NCBI GenBank assembly: GCA_022827225.1
Contig: JAJDTJ010000017.1
Span: forward strand, 1 to 51,535
Origin: Candidatus Poribacteria bacterium
Lineage (GTDB): Bacteria; Poribacteria; WGA-4E; WGA-3G
Length of the DNA: 51,535 nucleotides
Reading direction: 5' to 3'
Shown here: one piece after another, positions 50,626 through 51,535 of the stretch
Position numbering within the stretch: position 1 is the first letter of the stretch
Layout of the letters: each line of letters opens with the position of its first letter
Notes under the pieces: generated by a model
Database searches by the model: none
What the model saw: the letters and a program-made list of their open reading frames with translations, nothing else
What the model was told of the DNA's origin: nothing
Translations under genes and position numbers: made by a program

Positions 50626-51411
50626 TTAACCTATCACACGTTCTACGGCTCTCTTCCACTGTTGAAGTTTTCTGTTCCGTTCGTCCGTGCCAATCTGTGG
50701 TGAAAAGACACGCGTCGTGGAAAGATAGGGGCGAGGTGACCTCGTCCCTACGGCTTGCGCAGAGCGGTGTGCCTCAAGTTCTTCGACGTTGCTCCAAAAC
50801 CCGATCGTGATGCCAGCGAGATACGCAGCACCCAATCCTGTTGATTCAATCTGTACCGGGCGTTCCACGTCTATTCCGAGAATATCTGCTTGGAACTGCA
50901 TCAGGAAATCATTAGCAGTTGCCCCGCCATCAACGCGCAGCCGATCAATCTTCATATCCGCATCTGTTAACATTGCGGTGACGACATCTGCCGATTGATA
51001 CGCGATCGATTCCAAAGTGGCGCGGATAATATGTGCGCGTGTACTTCCGCGTGTTAGACCGAGGATAGCACCGCGCGCCTCAGCATCCCAATAAGGTGCA
51101 CCGAGACCGGTAAAGGCTGGAACGACAAAGACCCCGCCCGTATCAGGTACCGCGGACGCGATCTCTTCGGTTTCCGAAGCGTTGCCAATAATCTGGATAC
51201 CGTCCCGTAGCCATTGGACAGCAGCGCCCGCAACGAATACGCTCCCTTCAAGCGCATAGATAGGGCTTTCATCTAAACTGCAGGCGAGCGTTGTCAGCAA
51301 TCCGCTATCTGTTTCTACCTTTTCATCACCTGTATTGAGCATCAGGAAACACCCGGTGCCGTAGGTGTTTTTTGCCATAGTGGGTCTCGTACATAATTGA
51401 GGGTGTTTCAC
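50626..51411 (-). pseudogene. glpK: Glycerol kinase, C-terminal half only
   Basis: 261 codons against about 500 for glycerol kinase. What remains is the second FGGY domain: MAKNTYGTGCFLMLNTG, ALEGSVFVAGAAVQWLRDG, VVPAFTGLGAPYWDAEARG, RATLESIAYQSADVV, RVDGGATANDFLMQFQADIL, GLGAAYLAGITIGFW and a normal end. The first domain, with the glycerol and phosphate sites, is missing, and 15 bases upstream a different frame ends in a stop, so the gene is cut rather than continued beyond the window. The apparent start is GTG. In the remaining part a palindromic element adds AVGTRSPRPY near residue 217, between WSNVEELEAH and RVFSPQIG. Inactive as a kinase unless the other half is supplied elsewhere. Confidence 0.7.
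50726..50759 (-). repeat. In-frame palindromic element in the glycerol kinase gene
   Basis: TAGGGGCGAGGTGACC on the plus strand continues to TCGTCCCTACGGCTTGCG, a near-palindrome matching 41019-41051 in the terpene cyclase gene. It is translated in the same orientation and frame to AVGTRSPRPY. Normal glycerol kinases have only a short loop here, so this is an insertion. Confidence 0.8.
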
Positions 51412-51424
51412 AAATCGTTAATTT

Positions 51425-51535
51425 TTATCGAAAGACAGTTTTGATGTGTGTGATGTTTCGCGTCGGCAACCCGCATCGGACATTCATCAGCATTGCGAGC
51501 TGCAACAACAAAATGCCGATGCCTAAAAAGGTGGA
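51425..51535 (-). other. Partial open frame at the window edge
   Basis: A frame enters from beyond the window and ends at TAA (51427-51425). The visible 36 residues are hydrophobic then basic (LGIGILLLQLAMLMNVRCG, ending KTVFR). Not recognised. It could be the tail of a gene or mobile element that cut the glycerol kinase gene, or chance. Confidence 0.25.

Overview
The window looks like accessory-rich chromosome from an uncultured bacterium, most likely a Candidatus Poribacteria-type or related didermic lineage. This is inference from the gene mix: a PhyH-family dioxygenase, secreted LamG proteins, an FGE-sulfatase lipoprotein, an SSS/DUF4212 symporter, a full type II secretion operon, a TonB receptor and dense palindromic repeats. 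The secretin, TonB receptor and lipoproteins show there is an outer membrane.

Layout. 1-6.2 kb: end of an IS200/IS605-type element abutting a rhodanese gene, tRNA-Asn behind two tandem promoters, PhyH dioxygenase, D12 adenine methylase, then (minus strand) a ThDP enzyme, a possible 44-residue ORF and a MalK-type ATPase. 6.2-11.3 kb: a LamG protein, a possible untranslated RNA, and the main find, a complete diversity-generating retroelement (DGR). The DGR has a lipoprotein with a C-terminal FGE/C-type-lectin domain carrying the variable repeat (VR), then avd, a DGR reverse transcriptase and the template repeat (TR). VR and TR differ in their core at 15 sites, all of them adenines in TR. 11.3-17.1 kb: a lipoprotein, a secreted leucine-rich-repeat protein with a scrap of a second DGR reverse transcriptase upstream, a 270-bp inverted-repeat element, a fused two-domain ABC permease and a PIN protein whose C-terminal part has its own ribosome-binding site. 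17.2-24.8 kb: GmhA, an AAA/PD-(D/E)XK protein, and a four-gene run of DUF4212, SSS symporter, DUF3352-like and HEAT-repeat proteins. 25-39.4 kb: the type II secretion operon E-F-(mosaic mini-F)-G-H-I-J-K-L-M-D. 39.7-44.4 kb (minus): glycosyltransferase, squalene-hopene-cyclase-like enzyme, a TnpB element and a LamG protein. 44.5-51.5 kb: TonB receptor behind a consensus promoter, a rhodanese, an NtrC/NtrB-type two-component pair and the C-terminal half of a glycerol kinase.

Repeats tie the window together. I see at least five families: elements with AGGACTTAC ends; GATCGCGAGCG hairpins; a CTGAAAG-stem-CGYAG-stem-CGTACTG family whose stems vary but stay self-complementary; terminator-like hairpins with a conserved loop; and a GTAGGGGCGAGGT palindrome. 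The last sits in frame inside two unrelated proteins and adds nearly the same decapeptide, AVG(A/T)RSPRPY, to both, much like Rickettsia palindromic elements. No CRISPR array, rRNA or replication origin was seen.
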